Below, piece by piece: positions 1 to 8,996 of a stretch of DNA of 64,000 nt. Below the pieces are notes generated by a model. It was not told the DNA's origin and searched no databases. It saw nothing but the letters and a program-made list of their open reading frames with translations. The DNA is from Streptomyces olivoverticillatus (lineage in GTDB: Bacteria > Actinomycetota > Actinomycetes > Streptomycetales > Streptomycetaceae): contig NZ_JACHJH010000004.1 of assembly GCF_014203555.1 (NCBI RefSeq), positions 310,001 to 374,000 on the forward strand. Reading direction: 5' to 3'. Numbering within the stretch: the first letter of the stretch is position 1; each line of letters starts with the position of its first letter. Made by a program: the position numbers and the translations under genes.

Positions 1-2
1 TC

Positions 3-788
3 CAGGCGACGGCGGGCCCGGGCGACGAGGTCGTCTACGCCTGGCGCTCCTTCGAGGCGTACCCGATCATCACCCAGGTCTCGGGCGCCACGCCCGTGCA
101 GGTCCCGCTGACCGAGGGCGATGTGCACGACCTGGACGCGATGCTCGCCGCGATCACGGACCGGACCCGGCTGATCTTCGTCTGCAACCCCAACAACCCC
201 ACGGGCACCGTCGTCCGCCGGGCCGAGCTGGAGGCCTTCCTGGACCGGGTGCCCTCCGACGTCCTGGTGGTCCTGGACGAGGCCTACCGCGAGTTCATCC
301 GCGACGAGGCGGTCCCGGACGGCATCGACCTCTACCGCGACCGCCCGAACGTCTGCGTGCTGCGCACCTTCTCCAAGGCGTACGGGCTCGCCGGGCTCCG
401 GGTCGGCTTCGCGGTCGCCCACGAGCCGGTTGCGGCGGCGCTGCGCAAGACCGCCGTCCCGTTCGGTGTGAGCCAGGTGGCGCAGGATGCCGCGGTGGCC
501 TCGTTGCGCAGCGAGAAGGCGCTGGGCGAGCGGGTGGACGCGCTGGTCGCGGAGCGGACGCGGGTGGCCGCGGCGCTCGCCGGGCAGGGCTGGACGGTGC
601 CCGAGTCGCAGGCCAACTTCGTCTGGCTGCGGCTGGGGGAGCTCGCGCTCGACTTCGCGGCCGCGTGCGAGCGCGCGGGTGTGGTCGTACGGCCGTTCCC
701 GGGCGAGGGTGTGCGGGTGACGATCGGTGAGACCGAGGCGAACGATCTGTTCCTGCGGGCAGCGGAGGAATTCCGCAAGGAGCTCTGA
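3..788 (+). CDS. HisC-family aminotransferase, 5' truncated by window edge
   Basis: PLP-dependent fold-type I aminotransferase of the histidinol-phosphate family. The open frame runs in from the window edge, so the N-terminus is missing. Visible family motifs in order are [18 protein letters not shown] (Asp and Tyr that hold PLP), [13 protein letters not shown] (Schiff-base Lys, then the phosphate-binding Arg) and a C-terminal GVRVTIG, where the Arg would bind the substrate carboxylate. The specificity could be histidinol phosphate or an aromatic amino acid. No other his genes are visible, so I do not assign hisC firmly. A hairpin follows the stop and separates it from the cyd operon. Confidence 0.9.
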   Translation, partial: QATAGPGDEVVYAWRSFEAYPIITQVSGATPVQVPLTEGDVHDLDAMLAAITDRTRLIFVCNPNNPTGTVVRRAELEAFLDRVPSDVLVVLDEAYREFIRDEAVPDGIDLYRDRPNVCVLRTFSKAYGLAGLRVGFAVAHEPVAAALRKTAVPFGVSQVAQDAAVASLRSEKALGERVDALVAERTRVAAALAGQGWTVPESQANFVWLRLGELALDFAAACERAGVVVRPFPGEGVRVTIGETEANDLFLRAAEEFRKEL

Positions 789-817
789 CCGCCCGGGTCC
801 GCAGCGACGCGATACGG

Positions 818-848
818 AGGCCGTGTCCCCTCGGGGGCACGGCCTTTG
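818..848 (+). terminator. Hairpin terminator after the aminotransferase gene
   Basis: The arms AGGCCGTGTCCCC and GGGGGCACGGCCT pair over 13 positions with one G-U pair and a 2-nt loop, followed by TTGTG. It sits 29 nt after the aminotransferase stop and ahead of the Rex operator, so it should insulate the cyd promoter. Confidence 0.7.
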
Positions 849-920
849 TGCTGTGCGCAAGGGTCGAAGGGGGTACCCCCCTCACTTGTCCGAAAAGCTC
901 ATGCGCCATAATGCTTCTGA

Positions 921-938
921 ATGTGAACGCGTTCACAA
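921..938 (+). promoter_or_regulatory. Rex operator (ROP) upstream of cydA
   Basis: ATGTGAACGCGTTCACAA matches the Streptomyces Rex consensus TTGTGAA-N4-TTCACAA at every fixed position except the first. Rex is the NADH/NAD+-sensing repressor known to control cydABCD in S. coelicolor. The site lies 95 bp upstream of the cydA start. Inference: oxidase expression rises when NADH/NAD+ rises under low oxygen. Confidence 0.88.
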
Positions 939-1032
939 GCTCACCTGTATGCCCCGCTTTATCTGGTTCATACACGGCAAAGCGTCAGCGGTATGTGGTC
1001 ATCCGGTGACGCAAGAGGCAAGGAGGGACCGA

Positions 1033-2619
1033 GTGGATCTCGCTCTGGCACCGGAGACGCTGGCGCGCTGGCAGTTCGGCATCACCACCGTCTACCACTT
1101 CCTCTTCGTGCCACTGACGATCAGCCTCGCGGCGATCACCGCCGGCCTGGAGACCGCCTGGGTGCGCACGGGCAAGGAGAAGTACTTCCATGCCACGAAG
1201 TTCTGGGGAAAGCTCTTCCTGATCAACATCGCGATGGGTGTGGTCACCGGCATCGTCCAGGAGTTCCAGTTCGGCATGAACTGGTCCGACTACTCGCGCT
1301 TCGTGGGTGACGTCTTCGGTGCCCCGCTCGCGATGGAGGCGCTGCTGGCCTTCTTCTTCGAATCCACCTTCATCGGCCTGTGGATCTTCGGCTGGGACAA
1401 GCTGCCCAAGAAGCTCCACTGCGCGTGCATCTGGATCGTGGCCGCCGGCACCGTCCTGTCCTCGTACTTCATCCTGGCCGCGAACTCCTGGATGCAGCAC
1501 CCCGTCGGCTACGCCGTCGACAAGGCGACCGGCAGGGCCCGGCTGACCGACATCTGGGCCGTCCTGACGCAGAACACCACCATGGTCGTGGTCTTCCACA
1601 CCCTGACCGCGGCCTTCCTCACCGGCGCCGCGTTCATCGTCGGCATCGCCTCCTTCCACCTGTGGCGCGCCAAGCGCAAGCAACTGCAGGGCGAGGAGCT
1701 CGGCGAGAAGCAGCGTCATCAGATCGGCGCGATGCGGGCGTCGTTGCGGGTCGGCCTGGTGGTCGCGGTGATCGCCGGGCTGGGCACGGCGCTCAGCGGC
1801 GACAGCCTCGGCAAGGTGATGTTCGAGCAGCAGCCGATGAAGATGGCGGCCGCCGAGGCCCTGTGGGACACCCAGTCCCCGGCGCCGTTCTCGGTCTTCG
1901 CGGTCGGCGACGTCAGCAAGGGCCACAACAGCGTCGAGATCGAGATACCCGGCATCCTCTCCTTCCTCGCCCACAGCAACTTCTCCGACCCCGTGCCCGG
2001 CATCAACGACATCGCCGCGCAGGAAGCCGCCCGCTACGGCGGCAAGCCGGAGGACTACATCCCCAGCATCTTCATGACCTTCTGGGGCTTCCGGCTGATG
2101 ATCGGCTTCGGGATGACCTCCTTCGTCGCCGGCGTCATCGGACTGTGGACGACGCGCAAGAAGCTCTGGCTCGACCCACGGTTCCGCACCGGCGAGGACG
2201 AGGTGCCCAGACTGATGCTCACGCGGACGCGCGAGCTGAGCCCCTTCCTCACCCGGTGGTCCTGGCGCGTCGGCATCCTCACCATGGGCTTCCCGCTGAT
2301 CGCCAACTCCTTCGGCTGGATCTTCACCGAGATGGGCCGTCAGCCCTGGGCCGTCTACGGCCTGATGAAGAGCGGTGACGCGGTCTCCCCGGGCGTCGGC
2401 CAGGGCGAGATCGTCACCTCCATGACCGTCTTCACGGTGCTGTACGCCGTGCTCGCGGTGGTCGAGGTCAGGCTGCTGACGAAGTACGCCAAGGCCGGCC
2501 CGGACACCGATGAGAAGCCGCCCGCCAAGGACCCGCGGCTGCGGCTGCCCTCCGGCGGGGACGGCGACGGCAAGGCCGCCGCGGAGGACGCCGACAAGCC
2601 GCTGACCTTCGCGTACTGA
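1033..2619 (+). CDS. cydA: Cytochrome bd ubiquinol/menaquinol oxidase subunit I
   Basis: Quinol-oxidising, heme-bearing subunit of cytochrome bd, the high-affinity membrane terminal oxidase. The GTG start follows AGGAGGGA with normal spacing; the same frame is open further upstream, but that stretch carries the Rex site and is not coding. At 528 residues it has the expected length. His22 in VYHFLF is the conserved N-terminal heme ligand, and the family signature GRQPW lies at about 435-439. Multiple hydrophobic helices are evident and the C-terminal tail is short, charged and Gly/Asp-rich. It is followed after 26 bp by cydB, so the genes are probably one operon under Rex control. Confidence 0.97.
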   Translation: MDLALAPETLARWQFGITTVYHFLFVPLTISLAAITAGLETAWVRTGKEKYFHATKFWGKLFLINIAMGVVTGIVQEFQFGMNWSDYSRFVGDVFGAPLAMEALLAFFFESTFIGLWIFGWDKLPKKLHCACIWIVAAGTVLSSYFILAANSWMQHPVGYAVDKATGRARLTDIWAVLTQNTTMVVVFHTLTAAFLTGAAFIVGIASFHLWRAKRKQLQGEELGEKQRHQIGAMRASLRVGLVVAVIAGLGTALSGDSLGKVMFEQQPMKMAAAEALWDTQSPAPFSVFAVGDVSKGHNSVEIEIPGILSFLAHSNFSDPVPGINDIAAQEAARYGGKPEDYIPSIFMTFWGFRLMIGFGMTSFVAGVIGLWTTRKKLWLDPRFRTGEDEVPRLMLTRTRELSPFLTRWSWRVGILTMGFPLIANSFGWIFTEMGRQPWAVYGLMKSGDAVSPGVGQGEIVTSMTVFTVLYAVLAVVEVRLLTKYAKAGPDTDEKPPAKDPRLRLPSGGDGDGKAAAEDADKPLTFAY

Positions 2620-2645
2620 CGCGGCGGACGGAAGGGAGACACCTC

Positions 2646-3653
2646 ATGCACCTCCACGACTTCTGGTTCTGGCTCATAGCCGTGCTCTGGACCGGCTACT
2701 TCTTCCTCGAGGGCTTCGACTTCGGCATCGGCGTGCTGACCAAGGCGCTCGCCAAGGACCGCACCGAACGCCGGGTGCTGATCAACACGATCGGGCCCGT
2801 CTGGGACGCCAACGAGGTCTGGCTGATCACCGCGATCGGCGCCACCTTCGCCGCCTTCCCCGACTGGTACGCCACGCTCCTGAGCGGCTTCTACTTGCCG
2901 ATGCTGGCCGTCCTGGTCTGCCTGATCGTGCGCGGCGTCGCCTTCGAGTACCGGCACAAGCGCACCGGCGAGCGCTGGCAGCGCAACTGGGAACACGCGA
3001 TCTTCTGGTGCTCGCTGCTGCCCGCCTTCCTGTGGGGGCTGACCTTCGCCGACATCGTGCACGGCGTGCCGATCGGCCCGGACAAGGACTTCACCGGCGG
3101 CGCAGCGGACCTGCTGACCCCGTACGCACTGCTCGGCGGTGTCTTCGCGGTGGTGCTCTTCACCTTCCACGGAGCCGTCTTCGCCGCGCTCAAGACCGAA
3201 GGCGACATCCGCCACCGGGCCAGGGCCTTCGCCGCCCGGTCCGGACTGGTGGCCGGCGTCCTCACCCTGGCCTTCCTCGGCTGGACCCAGGCCGAGTCGG
3301 GCAACGGGCGCAGCCTGGCGGCGCTGGCCGTGGCGGCGGTCGCCCTGGCCGCGGCGCTGCTCTTCAACCGGGCCGGGCGGGAAGGCTGGGCGTTCGCCCT
3401 CTCCGGGGTGACGGTCGCGGCCTCCTTCGCGATGATCTTCCTGGCGCTCTTCCCGGACGTGATGCCCTCCTCCGCGGACCCGGTGTGGAGCCTCACTGCC
3501 GCCAACGCGGCCTCCAGCCCGTACACGTTGAAGATCACGACGTGGGTGGCCGCCCTGATGACCCCCCTCATCATCGGCTACCAGGCCTGGACGTACTGGG
3601 TGTTCCGCAAGCGCATCGGCACCCGGCACATCCCGGGCCCCGGCGCGCACTGA
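2646..3653 (+). CDS. cydB: Cytochrome bd oxidase subunit II
   Basis: Second membrane subunit of cytochrome bd oxidase, 335 residues. The start MHLHDFWFWLIAVLWTGYF and the motif EGFDFGIGVL are typical of CydB, as is GPVWDANEVWLI shortly after. It contains about eight to nine hydrophobic segments. An ATG start follows GGAAGGGAGAC. It lies 15 bp before cydDC and is presumably co-transcribed from the Rex-controlled promoter. Confidence 0.97.
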   Translation: MHLHDFWFWLIAVLWTGYFFLEGFDFGIGVLTKALAKDRTERRVLINTIGPVWDANEVWLITAIGATFAAFPDWYATLLSGFYLPMLAVLVCLIVRGVAFEYRHKRTGERWQRNWEHAIFWCSLLPAFLWGLTFADIVHGVPIGPDKDFTGGAADLLTPYALLGGVFAVVLFTFHGAVFAALKTEGDIRHRARAFAARSGLVAGVLTLAFLGWTQAESGNGRSLAALAVAAVALAAALLFNRAGREGWAFALSGVTVAASFAMIFLALFPDVMPSSADPVWSLTAANAASSPYTLKITTWVAALMTPLIIGYQAWTYWVFRKRIGTRHIPGPGAH

Positions 3654-3668
3654 GAAACGGACCGCCGG

Positions 3669-6600
3669 ATGAAACCCGTCGACCCCCGCCTGCTCACCCA
3701 CGCCCGTGCGACACGCTTCTTCCTGGCCGCCTCCGTGGTGCTGGGCCTGGCGGGAGCCGGGCTCGTCATCGCCCAGGCGATGCTCGTCGCCGAGATCGTC
3801 ACCGGTTCCTTCCAGCACGGCCGTACGGCCGGCGAGCTGGCCGTGCCACTGGCGCTGCTGGCCGCCGCCGGCCTGGGCCGGGCCGTGGTCGCCTGGCTCA
3901 CCGAGCTGGCCGCCCACCGCGCGAGCGCAGCCGTCAAGTCCGAGCTGCGCACCCGGCTCCTGGCGCACGCCGCCCGGCTCGGCTCCGGCGGAGCCGCCGG
4001 CGGAGCGTCACTGCCGAACACCGGTGAACTGGCCAACCTCGCCACGCGGGGAGTGGACGCCCTCGACGCCTACTTCGCCCGCTATCTGCCGCAGCTGGGT
4101 CTCGCGGTCGTCGTGCCCGTGGCCGTCCTGGCCCGGATCGTCACCGCCGACTGGCTCTCCGCGCTCGTCATCGTCCTCACGCTGCCGCTCGTCCCCCTCT
4201 TCATGGTGCTCATCGGCTGGGCCACCCAATCGCGCATGGACAAGCAGTGGCGGCTGCTGTCCCGGCTGTCCGGGCACTTCCTCGACGTCGTCGCCGGACT
4301 GCCCACCCTCAAGGTCTTCGGCCGGGCCAAGGCCCAGGCCGAATCGATCCGCGTCATCACCTCCGACTACCGGCGGGCGACCCTGCGCACGCTGCGCCTG
4401 GCCTTCCTCTCCTCCTTCGCCCTGGAACTGCTGTCCACCCTGTCTGTGGCGCTCGTCGCGGTCGGCATCGGCATGCGGCTCGTCCACGGCGAACTCGACC
4501 TCGCCACCGGGCTGATGGTGCTCGTCCTGGCGCCGGAGGCCTACCTTCCGCTGCGTCAGGTGGGTGCGCAATACCACGCTGCCGCGGAAGGGCTGGCCGC
4601 CGCCGACCAGGTCTTCGCGGTGCTGGAGAGCGAGCTCGCCCCCGCCGGGAAGGGCCGGGCGCCCGGCGCCCGGGGCGCCGTCCTGAGCGTCGAGCGGCTC
4701 GTGGTGCAGCACGCGGGGCGCACCGGGCCGTCGCTGCCCGAGGTCTCCCTGGAGATCCGGCCCGGCGAGACGGTGGCGGTGACGGGCGCCAGCGGGAGCG
4801 GCAAGTCGACCTTGCTGAACGTGCTGTTGGGACTCGAACGGCCGACGACCGGCCGGGTGCTCGTAGGCGGTACGGATCTGGCATCGCTCTCCCCCGAAAG
4901 CTGGCGGCACCAAGTGGCCTGGGTGCCGCAACGACCCCGTCTGTTCGCCGGGACGGTCGCCGAGAACGTACGGCTGGCCCGGCCCGAGGCCACGGACGCG
5001 CAGGTGCGCGAAGCGCTGCGCGCGGCCGGTGCGCTCGACTTCGTCACCATGTTGCAGGACGGCACTGACACTCGCCTCGGCGAGGACGGCGCGGGGCTGT
5101 CGGCGGGACAGCGCCAACGGATCGCGCTGGCACGGGCGTTCCTGGCCGACCGGCCGGTCCTGCTGCTCGACGAGCCGACCGCGGGCCTGGACGGCGAGAC
5201 CGAGGCGTCGGTCGTCGAGGCCGTCCGGCGGCTGGCCGTGGGGCGGACCGTGGTGCTCGTGGTGCACCGGCCGGCGCTGCTCGCCGTGGCCGACCGCACG
5301 GTGCGCCTGGGGTCCCGGCCCTCCGGGCCCGGGGTACTCCCGGCTGACGTGCCCGTGTGCCCGCAGCCCCGGCGCGAGGCGGGGGAGGCCCCCGCCGTGC
5401 CCCGTGCCGTGCCGGGTCCCGGGCCCGCACGGAGCTCCGGGGTGCTGGCCCGGGTCAGGGCCGCCGGGCGGCCGTGGGCGCCCCGGTTCGCCCTCGCGCT
5501 GCTCCTCGGCGCGCTGGCGCTCGGCAGCGCCGTCGGCCTGATGGCCGTCTCCGGCTGGCTCATCTCCAGGGCCTCGCAGCAGCCCCCGGTCCTGTACCTG
5601 ATGGTGGCCGTCACGGCGACGCGGGCGTTCGGCATCGGCCGTTCCGTCTTCCGCTATGCCGAGCGGCTCGTCTCGCACGACGCCGTGCTGCGGGTCCTGG
5701 GGGATCTGCGCGTCTCGGTGTACCGGCGGCTGGAGCGGCTGGCGCCCGGCGGGCTGCGGGACGCCCGGCGCGGCGACCTGCTCTCCCGGCTGGTCGGGGA
5801 CGTGGACGCGCTGCAGGACTATTTCCTGCGCTGGCTGCTGCCGTTGGGTGCGGCCGTGCTCGTCGGCGCGGTCTCGGTGGGCTTCACGGCCTGGCTGCTG
5901 CCGGAGGCGGGTGCGCTGCTGGCCGCGGGGCTGCTGCTGGCGGGCGTGGTCGTTCCGGTGCTGTCGGGGGCGTGTGCCCGGCGTACCGAGCGGCAGTTGG
6001 CGCCCGCGCGCGGCGAACTGGCTGCGCACACCGTCGATCTGCTGTCCGGCAGCGCGGAGCTGGCGGTTGCGGGCGCGCTGCCCGCCCGTCTGGAGCGCCT
6101 GCGCCGTGTGGACGGCGCGCTCACCCGTATCGCGCGCCGGACGGCTTCCGTGACCGCCCTCGGCGCGGGCCTGTTCGCGCTGGCCTGCGGGCTGACCGTG
6201 GCGGCCGCGGCGTGGGCGGGTGTTGGGGCCGTGCACGACGGGCGGCTGGGCGGGGTGTGGCTGGCGGTCGTCGTGCTCATGCCGCTGGCCGCGTTCGAGG
6301 CGGTGACGGGGCTGCCGCTGGCGGTGCAGTACCGCCAGCGCGTGCGGCGCTCCGCGGAGCGGGTGTACGAGGTGCTGGACGCGCCCGAGCCCGTACGCGA
6401 CGGGGACGGGCCGGTGCCCGCTTCGCCGTTCCCGCTGTCCCTGAAGGACATGACGGCGCGTCATCCGGGCCGGGCCGAACCGGCCTTGGCGGGCTTCGGG
6501 ATGGAGCTCATCGCCGGGCGGCGGGTCGCCGTGGTGGGGCAGTCGGGGGCGGGCAAGACGACGCTGGCGCAGGTGCTGTTGCGCTTCGTGGACGCCGAGA

Positions 6601-7235
6601 GCGGGACGTACACGCTCGGTGGCCGGGACGCCGCCGGTATGGACGGCGACGCGGTGCGCCGGATGGTGGGTCTGTGCGCGCAGGATGCGCACATCTTCGA
6701 CAGTTCGGTGCGCGAGAACCTGCGGCTGGCCCGTCCGGGAGCGGACGACGGCGCGCTGCGGGAGGCGCTGCGGGCCGCGCGGCTGCTGGAGTGGGTGGAC
6801 GGGCTTCCGCAGGGGCTGGACACGCCCGTCGGCGAGCACGGCGCACGCATGTCGGGCGGCCAGCGGCAACGGCTGGCGCTGGCCCGCGCGCTGCTCGCGG
6901 ACTTCCCCGTGCTGCTGCTGGACGAGCCCGCCGAACACCTCGACCTGGCCACTGCCGACGCTCTGACCGCGGACCTGCTGGCCGCCACCGAGGGCCGTAC
7001 GACCGTGTTGATCACGCACCGGCTGGCCGGGCTGGAGGCGGTGGACGAGGTGATCGTCCTGGAGCGCGGGCGGGCGGTGCAGCGCGGCACGTACGAGGAG
7101 CTGGCCCGGGCGGCCGGTCCGTTCTGCCGGATGCTGGAGCACGAAGCCGAGGCCGACCGCTGGGACGGCAGCGGACGGGCGGACGACGGCAATACCAGCC
7201 AGAGGGCGCTTTCCATGGCAAAAGCCACTTATTAG
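3669..7235 (+). CDS. cydDC: Fused CydD-CydC ABC exporter for cytochrome bd assembly
   Basis: Single 1188-residue chain containing both halves of the thiol (cysteine/glutathione) exporter needed to assemble cytochrome bd. In order: CydD-like membrane domain (about 1-320); first ATPase with Walker A GASGSGKST near 373, signature LSAGQRQR and Walker B LLLDEPTAGLD; an Ala/Pro-rich linker; CydC-like membrane domain (about 600-900); second ATPase with Walker A GQSGAGKTT near 957, signature MSGGQRQR and Walker B LLLDEP. In enterobacteria these are two proteins, whereas the fused form is common in actinomycetes. Its position directly after cydB supports the role. Confidence 0.95.
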   Translation: MKPVDPRLLTHARATRFFLAASVVLGLAGAGLVIAQAMLVAEIVTGSFQHGRTAGELAVPLALLAAAGLGRAVVAWLTELAAHRASAAVKSELRTRLLAHAARLGSGGAAGGASLPNTGELANLATRGVDALDAYFARYLPQLGLAVVVPVAVLARIVTADWLSALVIVLTLPLVPLFMVLIGWATQSRMDKQWRLLSRLSGHFLDVVAGLPTLKVFGRAKAQAESIRVITSDYRRATLRTLRLAFLSSFALELLSTLSVALVAVGIGMRLVHGELDLATGLMVLVLAPEAYLPLRQVGAQYHAAAEGLAAADQVFAVLESELAPAGKGRAPGARGAVLSVERLVVQHAGRTGPSLPEVSLEIRPGETVAVTGASGSGKSTLLNVLLGLERPTTGRVLVGGTDLASLSPESWRHQVAWVPQRPRLFAGTVAENVRLARPEATDAQVREALRAAGALDFVTMLQDGTDTRLGEDGAGLSAGQRQRIALARAFLADRPVLLLDEPTAGLDGETEASVVEAVRRLAVGRTVVLVVHRPALLAVADRTVRLGSRPSGPGVLPADVPVCPQPRREAGEAPAVPRAVPGPGPARSSGVLARVRAAGRPWAPRFALALLLGALALGSAVGLMAVSGWLISRASQQPPVLYLMVAVTATRAFGIGRSVFRYAERLVSHDAVLRVLGDLRVSVYRRLERLAPGGLRDARRGDLLSRLVGDVDALQDYFLRWLLPLGAAVLVGAVSVGFTAWLLPEAGALLAAGLLLAGVVVPVLSGACARRTERQLAPARGELAAHTVDLLSGSAELAVAGALPARLERLRRVDGALTRIARRTASVTALGAGLFALACGLTVAAAAWAGVGAVHDGRLGGVWLAVVVLMPLAAFEAVTGLPLAVQYRQRVRRSAERVYEVLDAPEPVRDGDGPVPASPFPLSLKDMTARHPGRAEPALAGFGMELIAGRRVAVVGQSGAGKTTLAQVLLRFVDAESGTYTLGGRDAAGMDGDAVRRMVGLCAQDAHIFDSSVRENLRLARPGADDGALREALRAARLLEWVDGLPQGLDTPVGEHGARMSGGQRQRLALARALLADFPVLLLDEPAEHLDLATADALTADLLAATEGRTTVLITHRLAGLEAVDEVIVLERGRAVQRGTYEELARAAGPFCRMLEHEAEADRWDGSGRADDGNTSQRALSMAKATY

Positions 7236-7244
7236 GCTCGATGT

Positions 7245-8909
7245 ATGGCAGCCATGGCAGAACCCTCCGACCCTCCGCCCGGCCTCCCGGGCGCCGGAGC
7301 CGAGCAGGGGCCGGAAGGAGGCGCCCTGCACTCCCTGGACGCCGCCACGGAGGCCACGCGCAGCCTCCAGGGGCTGTCCACCGAGCTGACCGCGCGCGTG
7401 CCGCACCTGCTCGAAGCCATGCGCTCGGTCGGCACCGGCCTCGAACTCCACACCACCCTCGACCGGATCGCCGAAACGGCCGCCGAGCTGGCGGGCGCCC
7501 GCTATGCCGCCATCGGGGTCGTCGACGCCACCGGGGAAGGCCACTCGGACTTCATCACCTACGGGGACACCCAGGACCGGCAGTACGAGAGCATCGGCGC
7601 CTTCCCGGACGGCCAGCACGCCCTGGGGGTGCCGATCCGGGTCGAGGGCGAGATCTTCGGCAACCTCTACCTCACCGAGAAGCGCGACGGGGGCGAGTTC
7701 AGCCTCGCCGACCTGCACATGGTGAAGATCCTCGCCACCGAAGCGGGCATTGCGATCGGCAACGCGCGCGTGCACGAAGAAGGCCGTCAGCGCATGCGCT
7801 GGATCGACGGCTCGGTGGCCGTCACCACGGCACTGCTGTCGGGCAGCGACGCCGAGGACGCGCTGTCCGTGGTCGCCGAACAGGCGCGCCGGCTAGCCGA
7901 CTCGGCCGCGGGCATCGTGCTGCTGCCGGACGGCGAGGGCGGCCTGGAGATGGTGGCGGTCTCCGCCGACGAACCGGCCGGGCTGCTGGGCACGGTCATG
8001 CCGCCGCACAGCCCGGTCGTCTCGCAGCTCCTCGCCGGGGAGCCGGTGTTCGTCGACGATTCGTCCACCGACCCCCGGATGATCACGGACGTCGCGCCCC
8101 GTTTCGGCCCGAGCATGCTGCTGCCCCTCAAGAGCGGGGACCGCGTCCTCGGCACCCTGGCCACCCCCAGGGCGCGCGGCGCCCGGCCCTACACCGCCAC
8201 CGAGCGCACCCTTGCCGCCCAGTTCGCCGCGCAGGCCGCCCTCGCGCTCGTCCTGGCCGAGGCGCAACGCGACCGCGAACGGCTCGCCGTCTTCGAGGAC
8301 CGCGACCGCATCGCCCGGGACCTGCACGACCTGGTGATCCAGCGGCTGTTCGCGACCGGTCTGCTGCTGGAGAGCGCACAGCGCAAGGCGGGCGAGACCG
8401 ATGTGCGTGACAAGGTAGGACAGGCGGTCGAGGAACTGGACGTGACCATCCAGGAAATCCGTACGGCCATCTTCGCGCTGCAGCAGGGGCCCTCGGAGGC
8501 GCCCGCCGGGCTGCGGACGCGCGTCCTGCGGGAGCTGGGCACGGCCGCCGTACCGCTGGGTTTCCAGCCCTCCGCCGGCTTCGTCGGCCCGGTCGACGCG
8601 AAGGTCGGCGAGCTGACCGGAAAGAACCTCATCGCCGCACTGCGCGAGGCGCTGTCCAATGCCTTCCGGCACGCGCGGGCGTCACGGATCGAGGTGCTCG
8701 TCGACGCCACCGCCACGCTCCCGGACGGCCGGGAGGCGGTCCGGCTGACCGTCGCCGACGACGGAGTGGGCATCCCTGAAGGCGGCCGCCGCAGCGGCCT
8801 GCGCAACCTCGCCAAGCGGGCCGAGTCGCTGGGCGGCTCCAGCTCCTACGGGCCGGGGATCGGCGAGGACGGGGGCGGCACGCGGGTGGTGTGGGAGGCG
8901 CCGCTGTAG
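7245..8909 (+). CDS. DevS/DosT-like GAF-GAF sensor histidine kinase with shortened GAF-A
   Basis: Cytosolic two-component kinase of 554 residues: GAF1 (about 60-170), GAF2 (about 180-345), HisKA_3 with phospho-acceptor His361 in ARDLHDLVIQRLF, and HATPase with N-box Asn472 in EALSNAFRHA plus DDGVGI. It resembles mycobacterial DevS/DosT, in which GAF-A binds heme through His149 with Tyr171 nearby. The GNLYLTEK block carrying the Tyr171 equivalent (Tyr142 here) is kept, but the preceding segment of about 35 residues with the HPPM histidine is absent, so this is probably not a heme sensor. No response regulator is adjacent. The start lies 9 nt after cydDC, suggesting read-through from the cyd operon. 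A second ATG three codons on is an alternative start. Confidence 0.9.
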   Translation: MAAMAEPSDPPPGLPGAGAEQGPEGGALHSLDAATEATRSLQGLSTELTARVPHLLEAMRSVGTGLELHTTLDRIAETAAELAGARYAAIGVVDATGEGHSDFITYGDTQDRQYESIGAFPDGQHALGVPIRVEGEIFGNLYLTEKRDGGEFSLADLHMVKILATEAGIAIGNARVHEEGRQRMRWIDGSVAVTTALLSGSDAEDALSVVAEQARRLADSAAGIVLLPDGEGGLEMVAVSADEPAGLLGTVMPPHSPVVSQLLAGEPVFVDDSSTDPRMITDVAPRFGPSMLLPLKSGDRVLGTLATPRARGARPYTATERTLAAQFAAQAALALVLAEAQRDRERLAVFEDRDRIARDLHDLVIQRLFATGLLLESAQRKAGETDVRDKVGQAVEELDVTIQEIRTAIFALQQGPSEAPAGLRTRVLRELGTAAVPLGFQPSAGFVGPVDAKVGELTGKNLIAALREALSNAFRHARASRIEVLVDATATLPDGREAVRLTVADDGVGIPEGGRRSGLRNLAKRAESLGGSSSYGPGIGEDGGGTRVVWEAPL

Positions 8910-8996
8910 GCGTGGGCGGCGCCGGGTGGGCGCGTCGTTCGTCCGAACGGTCCTCTGCGGGGGCGGCCGCGCGCGGGGCACGCCAGCATCGCGAGC

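Noticed and set aside
4008..7775. Very long open frame (over 1,200 codons) on the minus strand opposite cydDC
   Set aside because: Composition is Arg/Gly/His/Gln-rich antisense of a high-GC gene, with no domain motifs; cydDC on the other strand has complete ABC signatures.
5357..8410. Plus-strand open frame of about 1,000 codons overlapping cydDC and the sensor kinase
   Set aside because: Out-of-frame reading of two well-supported genes; the product is almost all Arg, Ala and Gly.
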